A stretch of 17,971 nt of DNA from PNAI01 sp964575715 (GTDB taxonomy: Bacteria > Pseudomonadota > Alphaproteobacteria > Rhizobiales > Xanthobacteraceae). Below the pieces are notes generated by a model, which saw nothing but the letters and a program-made list of their open reading frames with translations, had not been told where the DNA came from and searched no databases. Made by a program: the position numbers and the translations under genes. This document shows positions 1 to 6,822 of this stretch, piece by piece (positions within the stretch are counted from its first letter, which is position 1; each line of letters begins with the position of its first letter). The stretch is from the NCBI GenBank assembly GCA_964575715.1, contig CAZNSG010000165.1, forward strand, positions 1 to 17,971, written 5' to 3'.

Positions 1-1
1 C

Positions 2-727
2 AAGGGAATGGGCGAACTGCACTTGGACATCAAAGTCGATATCCTGCGCCGCACCTACAAAGTCGAAGCCACCGTTGGCGCGCCGCAAGTGGCCTACCGC
101 GAAAAACTTGGCCGCTCCGCCACCATCGATTACACCCACAAGAAACAAACCGGCGGCTCGGGCCAGTTCGCGCGCGTCAAGATCGAATTTGGGCCGGGCG
201 CACCGGGGACGGGCTTTGTGTTCAAGAATTCGATCGTCGGCGGCGCGGTGCCGAAGGAATTCGTCCCAGCCGTGGAGAAGGGTCTGGAGTCCGTTCTTGG
301 CTCCGGCGTGCTCGCGGGCTTTCCGGTGGTCGATATAAAGGTTTCGCTCATCGACGGCGCCTATCACGACGTTGATTCATCGGCGATGGCCTTCGAGATC
401 GCTGCGCGGACAGCGCTGCGCGAGGCCTTGCGCGAGGGCGCTTCGGTGCTGCTCGAGCCGATTATGAAAGTCGAAGTGGTGACACCGGAGGATTATACCG
501 GCTCGGTGATCGGCGATCTCAATTCACGGCGCGGTCAAATCCAAGGTCAGGACATGCGCGGCAATGCCAACGTGATCAACGCGATGGTGCCGCTCGCCAA
601 CATGTTTTCTTACGTCAACAACTTGCGTTCCATGAGTCAGGGGCGCGCCACATTCACCATGCAGTTCGACCACTACGAGCAAGTTCCGCAAAATGTCGCG
701 ATAGAGGTCCAGGCGAAGTACGCCTGA
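2..727 (+). CDS. fusA: Elongation factor G, C-terminal part (5' end outside window)
   Basis: This is the GTPase that drives tRNA-mRNA translocation on the ribosome. Only the last 241 residues are present. The open frame runs in from the window edge (codons from base 2: K-G-M-G-E-L-H-L-D), so the ATG at 8 is internal and not a start. The visible part begins with GMGELHLDI at the end of domain III, then holds domain IV with the YHDVDSS tip (His codon at 365-367, the residue that enters the decoding site) and domain V with SRRGQIQG and ANMFSYVNNLRS, ending QAKYA. The GTPase domain is upstream and cannot be checked. The stop at 725-727 is only 10 nt before rpsJ. The tuf gene that usually sits between them in alphaproteobacteria is absent. 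Confidence 0.98.
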   Translation, partial: KGMGELHLDIKVDILRRTYKVEATVGAPQVAYREKLGRSATIDYTHKKQTGGSGQFARVKIEFGPGAPGTGFVFKNSIVGGAVPKEFVPAVEKGLESVLGSGVLAGFPVVDIKVSLIDGAYHDVDSSAMAFEIAARTALREALREGASVLLEPIMKVEVVTPEDYTGSVIGDLNSRRGQIQGQDMRGNANVINAMVPLANMFSYVNNLRSMSQGRATFTMQFDHYEQVPQNVAIEVQAKYA

Positions 728-737
728 CGGGAACAAA

Positions 738-1046
738 ATGAACGGTCAAAACATCCGCATCCGGCTTAAGGCGTTCGACCACCGCATTCTCGATGCGTCG
801 ACGCGCGAGATCGTCAATACCGCCAAGCGTACCGGCGCGCAGGTGCGCGGGCCGATCCCGCTGCCGACTAAGATCGAGAAGTTCACGGTCAACCGTTCGC
901 CGCACGTGGACAAGAAAAGCCGCGAACAATTCGAAATGCGGACACACAAGCGTCTCCTGGACATCGTCGATCCCACGCCGCAGACGGTCGATGCGCTGAT
1001 GAAGCTCGATCTGGCCGCGGGTGTGGACGTCGAGATCAAGCTCTAA
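738..1046 (+). CDS. rpsJ: 30S ribosomal protein S10
   Basis: S10 (NusE) is a 3' head-domain protein of the small subunit and, as a NusB partner, a transcription antitermination factor. The 102-residue length is normal. Diagnostic segments are GPIPLPTK (38-45) and the long loop NRSPHVDKKSREQFE (52-66), which penetrates the 30S head; the C-terminus DVEIKL is typical. The ATG lies 10 nt after the fusA stop, preceded by a modest CGGGA Shine-Dalgarno. Here it directly follows fusA, so no separate S10-operon promoter region is visible and transcription is probably continuous from the str block. Confidence 0.98.
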   Translation: MNGQNIRIRLKAFDHRILDASTREIVNTAKRTGAQVRGPIPLPTKIEKFTVNRSPHVDKKSREQFEMRTHKRLLDIVDPTPQTVDALMKLDLAAGVDVEIKL

Positions 1047-1067
1047 GCCGGGAACGAGGGAACAACA

Positions 1068-1787
1068 ATGCGCACAGGCGTGATCGCACAAAAGGTCGGG
1101 ATGACCCGGCTGTTCACCGAGGCCGGTGAACATGTGCCGGTGACGGTGCTGCGCCTTGCGCAATGCCAGGTGGTCGCGCACCGCACCAAGGATAAGAACG
1201 GCTATGTCGCGCTCCAGCTCGGCTCGGGGCAGCGCAAGGTCAAGAACGTTAGCAAGGCCGAACGCGGCCGGTTCGCGATCGCCAAGGTGGAACCCAAGCG
1301 CAAGCTCGCCGAGTTCCGCGTGAGCGAGGATGCCCTTATTCCCGTGGGCGCGGAGATTACAGCGGATCATTTCTTGGTCGGGCAATTCGTCGATGTCACC
1401 GGAACCTCCATCGGCAAGGGATTCGCCGGCGGGATGAAGCGGTGGAACTTCAGCGGCCTGCGGGCTTCGCACGGCGTGTCGATCTCGCACCGCTCGATCG
1501 GATCAACCGGCGGGCGGCAGGATCCCGGCAAGACGTTCAAGGAAAAAAAGATGCCCGGCCACATGGGCGTCGATCGGATCACCACGCTTAATTTGCGCGT
1601 GGTGCAGACCGATGTGGAGCGCGGCCTGATCATGATCGAGGGCGCGGTGCCCGGCGCCAAGGGCGGCTGGATCACGGTGCGCGACGCGATCAAGAAGAAG
1701 GCACCAAAGGATCTGCCGAAGCCGGGCAAATTCCGCGCGCCTGCGGCCGAGACGGCTGAGCCCGCTCCCGCCAAGGAAGGGGCGTGA
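1068..1787 (+). CDS. rplC: 50S ribosomal protein L3
   Basis: L3 is an early-assembly 23S rRNA binder whose long extension reaches towards the peptidyl transferase centre. The protein is 239 aa. The start MRTGVIAQKVGMT is canonical, and the extended loop around residues 115-160 carries GKGFAGGMKRW, SHG..SHRSIGSTG and RQDPGKTFK; the Gln of RQDPG corresponds to the residue methylated by PrmB in E. coli. The last 25 or so residues form an Ala/Pro/Glu tail, which is common in rhizobial L3. A GAGGG Shine-Dalgarno lies 7 nt before the ATG. The stop is separated from the rplD start by one base, with the rplD ribosome-binding site inside the rplC tail. Confidence 0.98.
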   Translation: MRTGVIAQKVGMTRLFTEAGEHVPVTVLRLAQCQVVAHRTKDKNGYVALQLGSGQRKVKNVSKAERGRFAIAKVEPKRKLAEFRVSEDALIPVGAEITADHFLVGQFVDVTGTSIGKGFAGGMKRWNFSGLRASHGVSISHRSIGSTGGRQDPGKTFKEKKMPGHMGVDRITTLNLRVVQTDVERGLIMIEGAVPGAKGGWITVRDAIKKKAPKDLPKPGKFRAPAAETAEPAPAKEGA

Positions 1788-1788
1788 G

Positions 1789-2409
1789 ATGGAGCTGAAA
1801 GTCACCACTCTCGATGGCAAGGCAGCGGGATCGGTCACGGTATCGGACACGATCTTCGGGCTCAAACCGCGCGGCGACCTCATTCAACGCTGCGTGGTAT
1901 GGCAGCTTGCCAAGCGGCGCGCCGGCACGCACGCGGTCAAGAATCGTGCCGACATCAATCGCACCGGCAAGAAAATGTACGCGCAGAAGGGCACCGGCAA
2001 CGCCCGCCATGGGTCGGCGCGCGTCAATCTGTTCCGCGGCGGCGGCCGCTCGTTTGGCCCCGTGGTGCGCAGCCACGAGATCGGCCTGCCCAAGAAGGTG
2101 CGCGCGCTCGCGCTCAGGCATGCGCTCTCCGCCAAGGCCAAGGCCGGCGGCATCGTCGTCCTCGACAAGGCGAGTGTGAAGGATGCAAAGACCAAAGCGT
2201 TGGCAAGTCGATTCGAGGAGCTCGGGTTCGACAACGCGCTCATTATCGACGGCCCCGAGATCGAGGCGAGTTTCCGCGCGGCGACGCGCAATATTCCGAA
2301 CATCGACGTGCTGCCGATTCAGGGCATCAACGTCTATGACATCCTGCGGCGCGGCAAGCTGGTGCTGACCAGGGCCGCACTGGATGCGCTGGAGGCGCGG
2401 TTCAAATGA
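1789..2409 (+). CDS. rplD: 50S ribosomal protein L4
   Basis: L4 binds 23S rRNA and lines the constriction of the exit tunnel. In enterobacteria it also autoregulates the S10 operon, but that leader is not in this window. Length is 206 aa. The tunnel loop is seen around residues 55-92 (NRTGKKMYAQKGTGNARHG, then FRGGGRSFGP). The C-terminal part NIDVLPIQGINVYDILR is typical. The AAGGAAGGGG ribosome-binding site sits inside the end of rplC, and the stop overlaps the rplW start in an ATGA at 2406-2409, so the three genes are probably translationally coupled. Confidence 0.98.
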   Translation: MELKVTTLDGKAAGSVTVSDTIFGLKPRGDLIQRCVVWQLAKRRAGTHAVKNRADINRTGKKMYAQKGTGNARHGSARVNLFRGGGRSFGPVVRSHEIGLPKKVRALALRHALSAKAKAGGIVVLDKASVKDAKTKALASRFEELGFDNALIIDGPEIEASFRAATRNIPNIDVLPIQGINVYDILRRGKLVLTRAALDALEARFK

Positions 2410-2705
2410 GCACCACCGATCCGCGCCACTACGACGTCATCATCGCTCCGGTGATTACCGAAAAGGCGACCACTGCGTCCGAGCAAAACAAGGTGGTGTT
2501 CAAGGTCAACCGCAACGCGACCAAGCCGCAGATCAAGGAGGCGGTGGAAAAGCTGTTCGATGTCAAGGTCAAACGCGTCAATACGCTGATCCGCGGCGGC
2601 AAGATCAAGGCCTTCAAAGGCAGGCTCGGCGAGCAGCAGTCAACCAAGCGCGCGATCGTGACCCTGGAAGAGGGCCACAGGATCGACGTAACCACGGGTT
2701 TGTAA
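2406..2705 (+). CDS. rplW: 50S ribosomal protein L23
   Basis: L23 is located at the peptide exit and is the docking point for trigger factor and SRP. The 99-residue length is normal. The N-terminal signature HYDVIIAPVITEKAT (about residues 8-22) and the NKVVFKVN...TKPQIKEAVEKLF fold core are clear, followed by the basic loop RVNTLIRGGKIKAFKGR. The start overlaps the rplD stop by 4 nt. The next gene, rplB, begins 13 nt downstream. Confidence 0.98.
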   Translation: MSTTDPRHYDVIIAPVITEKATTASEQNKVVFKVNRNATKPQIKEAVEKLFDVKVKRVNTLIRGGKIKAFKGRLGEQQSTKRAIVTLEEGHRIDVTTGL

Positions 2706-2718
2706 GGGCAGGGCAACC

Positions 2719-3543
2719 ATGGCACTCAAAAGCTATAAGCCAGTCACGCCCGGCCAGCGCCAGCTTGTCCTCGTCAATCGCGCGGGCCTGCATCGCGGCG
2801 ATCCGATCAAGACGCTGGTGGAAGGACAGAATTCAAGCGGCGGGCGCAACAATCACGGGCGAATTACTTCGCGTTTTCGCGGCGGCGGCCACAAGCAGGC
2901 CTACCGCATCGTCGATTTCAAGCGCCAAAAACACGACCAGCCGGCGAAGGTCGAGCGCATCGAATACGATCCCAACCGCACCGGTTTCATCGCGCTCGTC
3001 AAGTACGCCGATGGCGAACAGTCCTATATTCTTGCGCCGCAGCGGCTTGCGGCCGGCGATACGATCGTCGCGGGCGAGCAAGTTGACATCAAGCCCGGCA
3101 ATGCCATGCCGACCGGCAACATGCCGATCGGCACCATCGTCCACAATGTGGAAATCAAGATCGGTAAAGGCGGGCAGATCGCGCGTTCGGCGGGCACTTA
3201 CACGCAGATCGTCGGACGTGACGGAGATTATGTCATCCTTCGGCTCAATTCCGGAGAACAGCGCCTCGTGCATGGCCGCTGCATGGCGACCGTGGGCGCG
3301 GTGTCAAATCCCGACCAGATGAACATCTCGATCGGCAAGGCCGGGCGCACGCGCTGGATGGGCCGCATGCCGCACAATCGCGGCATTACCATGAATCCGG
3401 TCGATCATCCGCACGGCGGCCGCACCAAGGGCGGCGGCCATCCGACCACACCGTGGGGATTCCCGACCAAAGGCAAGAAGACCCGCAAGAACAAGTCCAC
3501 CGCCAAATTCATCATGATGAGCCGCCATGCGCGGAAGAAATAG
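2719..3543 (+). CDS. rplB: 50S ribosomal protein L2
   Basis: L2 is needed for subunit association and peptidyl transferase assembly. Length is 274 aa (family about 273-278). The N-terminal GGRNNHGRITSRFRGGGHKQ segment (about 36-55) and the KPGNAMPTGNMPIGT core are present. The most conserved C-terminal motif MNPVDHPHGG is intact, with its His at residue 230 matching the functionally important His of the E. coli protein. The protein ends in a basic tail (KKTRKNKSTAKFIMMSRHARKK). An AGGG element precedes the ATG by a few bases. rpsS follows after 9 nt. Confidence 0.98.
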   Translation: MALKSYKPVTPGQRQLVLVNRAGLHRGDPIKTLVEGQNSSGGRNNHGRITSRFRGGGHKQAYRIVDFKRQKHDQPAKVERIEYDPNRTGFIALVKYADGEQSYILAPQRLAAGDTIVAGEQVDIKPGNAMPTGNMPIGTIVHNVEIKIGKGGQIARSAGTYTQIVGRDGDYVILRLNSGEQRLVHGRCMATVGAVSNPDQMNISIGKAGRTRWMGRMPHNRGITMNPVDHPHGGRTKGGGHPTTPWGFPTKGKKTRKNKSTAKFIMMSRHARKK

Positions 3544-3552
3544 GCAAGAGCC

Positions 3553-3903
3553 ATGACGCGTTCCGTTTGGAAAGGCCCGTTCGTCGACGGCTATCTGCTC
3601 AAAAAGGCAGAGGTTTCGCGATCCTCGGGCCGGCGAGAAATGATCAAGATCTGGAGCCGGCGCTCGACCATCCTGCCGCAGTTCGTAGGGCTGACTTTCG
3701 GCGTCTACAATGGGCAGAAGCACATTCCGGTGATGGTGACGGAAGAAATGGTGGGGCACAAGTTCGGCGAGTTCTCGCCGACGCGCTCGTTCTATGGACA
3801 CACGTCCGACCGCAAGTCCAAGCGCGTGAGTGAAGGCGTGGCGCCTGCCGCTCCGGGTGCAACGCCCGCGGCGCCGGCTGCTGCACCCGCGGCGAAGACC
3901 TGA
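3553..3903 (+). CDS. rpsS: 30S ribosomal protein S19 with Ala/Pro C-terminal tail
   Basis: S19 is in the 30S head and contacts the A-site finger of 23S rRNA. Residues 1-91 match the family end to end: RSVWKGPFVDGYLLKKAE, WSRRSTILPQFVGLTFGVYNG, HIPVMVTEEMVGHKFGEFSPTR and the basic end DRKSKR. Family members are about 92 aa. Here the frame continues for 25 residues (92-116) rich in Ala and Pro (for example PAAPAAAPAAKT). The tail is read in frame without any frameshift, and a normal stop follows 34 nt before rplV. The tail's role is unknown; it should extend from the ribosome surface as disordered chain. Confidence 0.97.
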   Translation: MTRSVWKGPFVDGYLLKKAEVSRSSGRREMIKIWSRRSTILPQFVGLTFGVYNGQKHIPVMVTEEMVGHKFGEFSPTRSFYGHTSDRKSKRVSEGVAPAAPGATPAAPAAAPAAKT

Positions 3904-3937
3904 CCGGATCACGAGAAAAGAAAAAAGAGAAACGATC

Positions 3938-4318
3938 ATGGGCAAACGTTCACGCGAAAGGGTGCTCTCGGATAACGAGGCCAAGGCGGTGGCGCGCATG
4001 CTGCGGGTCTCGCCGCAGAAACTTAATCTGCTCGCGCAACTCATTCGCGGCAAGAAGGTCGAAACCGCGCTCGCCGACCTGCAATTCTCGAAAAAGCGCA
4101 TCGCGCGCGAAGTGAAGAAATGCCTGGAGTCGGCGGTCGCGAATGCGGAGAACAATCACGAGCTCGACGTCGACGATCTGATCGTTGCCGAGGCGCATGT
4201 AGGCAAGGCGCTGGTGCTCAAACGCTTCACCCCGCGCGGCCGCGGCCGCATGGGACGGATTTTCAAGCCGTTTTCGAACCTGACCATCGTCGTGCGTCAG
4301 GTCGAGAGCGCGGCTTAA
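3938..4318 (+). CDS. rplV: 50S ribosomal protein L22
   Basis: L22 binds all 23S domains, and its beta-hairpin lines the exit tunnel near the macrolide site. The protein is 126 aa. The frame is open upstream to 3830, but that stretch overlaps the end of rpsS and reads as Arg-rich nonsense. The ATG at 3938 gives the expected rhizobial N-terminus MGKRSRERVLSDNEAKAVAR. Family signatures are MLRVSPQKLNLLAQLIRGKK (21-40), KKCLESAVANAENNH (60-74) and the tunnel hairpin KRFTPRGRGRMGRIFKPFS (95-113). The upstream A-rich spacer (3904-3937) has a weak AGAGAAA ribosome-binding site. rpsC starts 11 nt after the stop. Confidence 0.97.
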   Translation: MGKRSRERVLSDNEAKAVARMLRVSPQKLNLLAQLIRGKKVETALADLQFSKKRIAREVKKCLESAVANAENNHELDVDDLIVAEAHVGKALVLKRFTPRGRGRMGRIFKPFSNLTIVVRQVESAA

Positions 4319-4329
4319 GGAGAAGATCG

Positions 4330-5028
4330 ATGGGTCAGAAGGTCAATCCGGTTGGCTTGCGGCTCGGCATCAACCGAACCTGGGATTCGCGCTGGTATGC
4401 CGGCAAGAACGAATACGGGTTGCTGCTGCATGAGGACATGAAAATTCGCAAAGAACTCTCGGTGCAGCTCAAGCAGGCGGCGGTATCGAAGATCGTCATC
4501 GAGCGCCCGCACAAGAAATGCAGGGTGACGATTCACTCCGCCCGTCCCGGCGTGGTGATCGGCAAGAAAGGCGCCGACATCGAAAAAATTCGCCGCAAGG
4601 TTGCCGAGCTGACCAAATCCGATGTGGTCATCAACATTGTCGAGATCCGGAAACCGGAACTCGACTCGACACTCGTCGCTGAATCGATCGCGCAGCAGCT
4701 CGAACGCCGCGTTGCTTTCCGCCGTGCTATGAAGCGCGCCGTGCAATCGGCCATGCGGCTTGGCGCCGGGGGCATCCGAATCAATTGCGCGGGCCGGCTG
4801 GGCGGCGCGGAAATCGCGCGCACGGAATGGTATCGCGAGGGACGCGTGCCGCTCCACACGCTGCGCGCCGATGTCGATTACGGCGTTGCCACCGCCTACA
4901 CCACCTATGGCACCTGCGGCGTCAAGGTGTGGATCTTCAAGGGCGAAATTTTGGAGCACGATTCCATGGCGCAGGATAAACGCCTGGCCGAGGCCGAAGC
5001 GGGCCGTCCGCGGCGCGAAACCGCGTAA
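4330..5028 (+). CDS. rpsC: 30S ribosomal protein S3
   Basis: S3 forms part of the mRNA entry helicase with S4 and S5. Start ATG 4330 gives MGQKVNPVGLRLGINRTWDS, the invariant family N-terminus; the upstream open frame lies within rplV and is a shadow. Length is 232 aa. The type-II KH domain shows GVVIGKKG at 74-81 (the GxxG loop), followed by the C-terminal S3 domain (RRAMKRAVQSAMRLGAGGIRI..GRLGGAEIARTEWYREGRVPLHTLRADVDYG). A strong TAAGGAG lies just upstream, overlapping the rplV stop codon, which implies coupling. The C-terminal 20 residues are charged and variable. Confidence 0.98.
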   Translation: MGQKVNPVGLRLGINRTWDSRWYAGKNEYGLLLHEDMKIRKELSVQLKQAAVSKIVIERPHKKCRVTIHSARPGVVIGKKGADIEKIRRKVAELTKSDVVINIVEIRKPELDSTLVAESIAQQLERRVAFRRAMKRAVQSAMRLGAGGIRINCAGRLGGAEIARTEWYREGRVPLHTLRADVDYGVATAYTTYGTCGVKVWIFKGEILEHDSMAQDKRLAEAEAGRPRRETA

Positions 5029-5058
5029 TCGGACAAGAAGAAACGAAAGAAATTCGAC

Positions 5059-5472
5059 ATGCTGCAACCAGTCCGCACCAAGTTCCGCAAGGCGCACAAG
5101 GGCCGCATCCACGGCTATGCGACCAGCGCCGTCGATCTGCATTTCGGTCAATACGGACTGAAGGCGCTCGAGCCGGAACGCGTCACCGCGCGCCAGATCG
5201 AAGCCGCGCGGCGCGCGCTGACCCGCCACATGAAGCGCTCCGGCCGGGTGTGGATCCGCATTTTTCCGGACGTTCCGGTGACCAAGAAGCCGCTCGAAGT
5301 TCGCATGGGCTCGGGCAAGGGCGGGATCGAACTGTGGATCGCGCGAGTCAAGCCGGGACGCATCATTTTCGAGGTCGACGGCGTGTCTGAACAGATCGCG
5401 CGCGAGGCGTTCGCGCTGGCTGCGGCCAAGCTGCCGATCAAAACCCGTTTCGTACGGCGAATCGCTGAGTAG
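5059..5472 (+). CDS. rplP: 50S ribosomal protein L16
   Basis: L16 contacts the A-site tRNA elbow and is a late assembly protein. It is 137 aa with MLQPVRTKFRKAHKGR at the start, FGQYGLKALEPERVTARQIEAARRA in the middle, VWIRIFPDVPVTKKPLEVRMG carrying the conserved Arg that is hydroxylated in some bacteria, and the C-terminal AREAFALAAAKLPIKTRFV. It lies 30 nt after rpsC with an AAGAAACGAAAGAA purine stretch before the ATG. Confidence 0.98.
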   Translation: MLQPVRTKFRKAHKGRIHGYATSAVDLHFGQYGLKALEPERVTARQIEAARRALTRHMKRSGRVWIRIFPDVPVTKKPLEVRMGSGKGGIELWIARVKPGRIIFEVDGVSEQIAREAFALAAAKLPIKTRFVRRIAE

Positions 5473-5486
5473 CTGGAGATATCGCC

Positions 5487-5777
5487 ATGAAAGCCTCCGA
5501 CGCGCGCGCCATGACGGTCGACCAGATCGACGACGAGGTGCTCAAGCTCAAGAAGGAGCAGTTCAACCTGCGTTTCCAGCGCGCGACCGGCCAGCTCGAA
5601 AATACCGTGCGCGTGCGCGTCGTGCGGCGCGACATCGCGCGGCTCAAGACCATCGCGCGGCAAAAACGCGCGGGTGCCACGGAGCCGCAAGCAGTGCCAG
5701 CGGCGGCCGGGAGTGATGCCAAGCCCAAGCGCGCGGCGAAAGCCAAGGCGCCGGCCAAGTCAAAGTCGAAGGGTTAA
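5487..5777 (+). CDS. rpmC: 50S ribosomal protein L29 with Lys/Ala C-terminal tail
   Basis: L29 sits at the tunnel exit beside L23. The core is residues 1-62: MKASDARAMTVDQIDDEVLK, LKKEQFNLRFQRATGQLENT and RRDIARLKTIARQK, a two-helix hairpin as in the family, whose members are normally about 63-70 aa. The protein continues to 96 residues with a tail of mostly Ala, Lys and Pro (63-96, ending KAKAPAKSKSKG). The start at 5487 has GGAG 8 nt upstream. The tail is in frame and the stop is 10 nt before rpsQ, so no frameshift is needed to explain it. Confidence 0.96.
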   Translation: MKASDARAMTVDQIDDEVLKLKKEQFNLRFQRATGQLENTVRVRVVRRDIARLKTIARQKRAGATEPQAVPAAAGSDAKPKRAAKAKAPAKSKSKG

Positions 5778-5787
5778 GGGGATCGAA

Positions 5788-6099
5788 ATGCCGAAGCGAA
5801 CGCTGCAGGGCGTGGTGTTGAGCGACAAGCAGGACAAGACGGTCATCGTCAGTGTCGAGCGCCGCTTTACCCATCCGGTCCTTAAGAAAACGATCAGACG
5901 GTCGAAGACCTTCCATGCCCACGACGAGAAAAACGAATTTTCGGTGGGCGATGTGGTTTGGATCGAGGAGCATCGCCCGATTTCCAAGCTCAAGCGCTGG
6001 ATGGTGGTGCGGGGCGAGAAAAAGAAGAAGACCGAAGGGCTGCTGGACGAAGAGATTGCGGATGCCGGGAAGAAGCCACGGAAAGCAAGAGCGAAATGA
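5788..6099 (+). CDS. rpsQ: 30S ribosomal protein S17 with charged C-terminal tail
   Basis: S17 is a primary 16S rRNA-binding OB-fold protein. ATG 5788 gives MPKRTLQGVVLSDKQDKTVIV, the canonical start; the open frame upstream overlaps rpmC. The fold is complete by residue 80: RRFTHPVLKKTIRRSKTFHAHD, FSVGDVVWIEEHRPISKLKRW, MVVRGEKK. Rhizobial S17 is usually near 82 aa. This one has 103, with a Lys/Glu-rich tail (81-103, KTEGLLDEEIADAGKKPRKA). A 37-nt spacer follows before rplN. Confidence 0.96.
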   Translation: MPKRTLQGVVLSDKQDKTVIVSVERRFTHPVLKKTIRRSKTFHAHDEKNEFSVGDVVWIEEHRPISKLKRWMVVRGEKKKKTEGLLDEEIADAGKKPRKARAK

Positions 6100-6136
6100 G
6101 TGCGGCTACGATGTGTAGTGGAATGCGAGGCGCAGC

Positions 6137-6505
6137 ATGATTCAGATGCAAACCAATCTCGACGTGGCGGACAATTCCGGCGCGCGCCGCGTCATGTGCA
6201 TCAAGGTGCTGGGCGGCTCGAAGCGCAAATACGCCACCGTCGGTGACGTCATCGTCGTGTCGGTCAAGGAGGCAATCCCGCGCGGGCGCGTCAAGAAGGG
6301 TGAAGTGATGCGTGCGGTGGTGGTGCGCATCTCAAAGGACATCAAAAGAGCGGATGGTTCGGTCATCCGCTTCGATCGCAATGCGGCAGTACTGATGAAC
6401 CCGCAGATGGAGCCGGTTGGCACGCGCATCTTCGGTCCGGTGCCGCGCGAACTGCGCGCCAAGAATCACATGAAGATCATCTCGCTTGCGCCGGAGGTGC
6501 TGTGA
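6137..6505 (+). CDS. rplN: 50S ribosomal protein L14
   Basis: L14 is at the subunit interface, forms bridge B8 and is the target of the silencing factor RsfS. The 122-residue length and the start MIQMQTNLDVADNSGARRVM are canonical. The motifs GGSKRKYATVGDVIVVSVKEAIPRG and GSVIRFDRNAAVLMN, and the terminus NHMKIISLAPEVL, are all conserved. This opens the spc block. The stop TGA overlaps the rplX start (TGATG at 6503-6507). Confidence 0.98.
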   Translation: MIQMQTNLDVADNSGARRVMCIKVLGGSKRKYATVGDVIVVSVKEAIPRGRVKKGEVMRAVVVRISKDIKRADGSVIRFDRNAAVLMNPQMEPVGTRIFGPVPRELRAKNHMKIISLAPEVL

Positions 6506-6822
6506 TGGCGGCCAAGATCAAGAAGGGCGACAAGGTGATCGTGCTCACGGGCCGCGACAAGGGGCGCAGCGGAGAAGTGATCGAGGTGCACCCGCAGGCG
6601 GAACGCGCGCTGGTGCGCGGCATCAACGTGGTCAAGCGCCATCAGAAGCAGACGGCGCAACTGGAGGGCGGCATCATTACCAAGGAAATGCCAATCCATC
6701 TGTCCAATCTCGCCGTGGCGGATCCCAAGGACGGCAAGCCCACGCGCGTCGGCTTCAAGATCATGGCGGACGGCAAGCGGGTGCGGATGGCCAAGCGTTC
6801 GGGAGTCGAGATCGATGGCTGA
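6505..6822 (+). CDS. rplX: 50S ribosomal protein L24
   Basis: L24 is an assembly-initiator protein of the large subunit with a KOW domain. Length from ATG 6505 is 105 aa: MAAKIKKGDKVIVLTGRDKG, GRSGEVIEVHPQAERALVRG, then HLSNLAVADP and the KRVRMAKRSG end. A GTG three bases earlier (6502) is also in frame, but GGAGG at 6493-6497 is 7 nt from the ATG and only 4 nt from the GTG, so the ATG is preferred. The start overlaps the rplN stop, and the stop lies inside the start of rplE (8-nt overlap). Confidence 0.97.
   Translation: MAAKIKKGDKVIVLTGRDKGRSGEVIEVHPQAERALVRGINVVKRHQKQTAQLEGGIITKEMPIHLSNLAVADPKDGKPTRVGFKIMADGKRVRMAKRSGVEIDG

Noticed and set aside
654..1490. Minus-strand frame of 278 codons opposite rpsJ and rplC
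   Set aside because: Shadow frame with His/Arg/Leu-rich noise composition.
2384..3322. Long + strand frame of 312 codons
   Set aside because: It overlaps rplW and rplB in another frame, has an Arg/Ser-rich composition typical of GC-rich shadow frames and matches no family.
3830..3937. Upstream extension of the rplV frame
   Set aside because: It overlaps the rpsS tail and encodes an Arg-rich stretch; ATG 3938 gives the conserved L22 start.
3304..4155. Minus-strand frame of 283 codons opposite rplB, rpsS and rplV
   Set aside because: Shadow of sense genes; no recognisable domain or ribosome-binding site.
4315..5229. Minus-strand frame of 304 codons opposite rpsC and rplP
   Set aside because: Antisense to highly conserved ribosomal genes; the open frame is a by-product of codon bias at about 60% GC.
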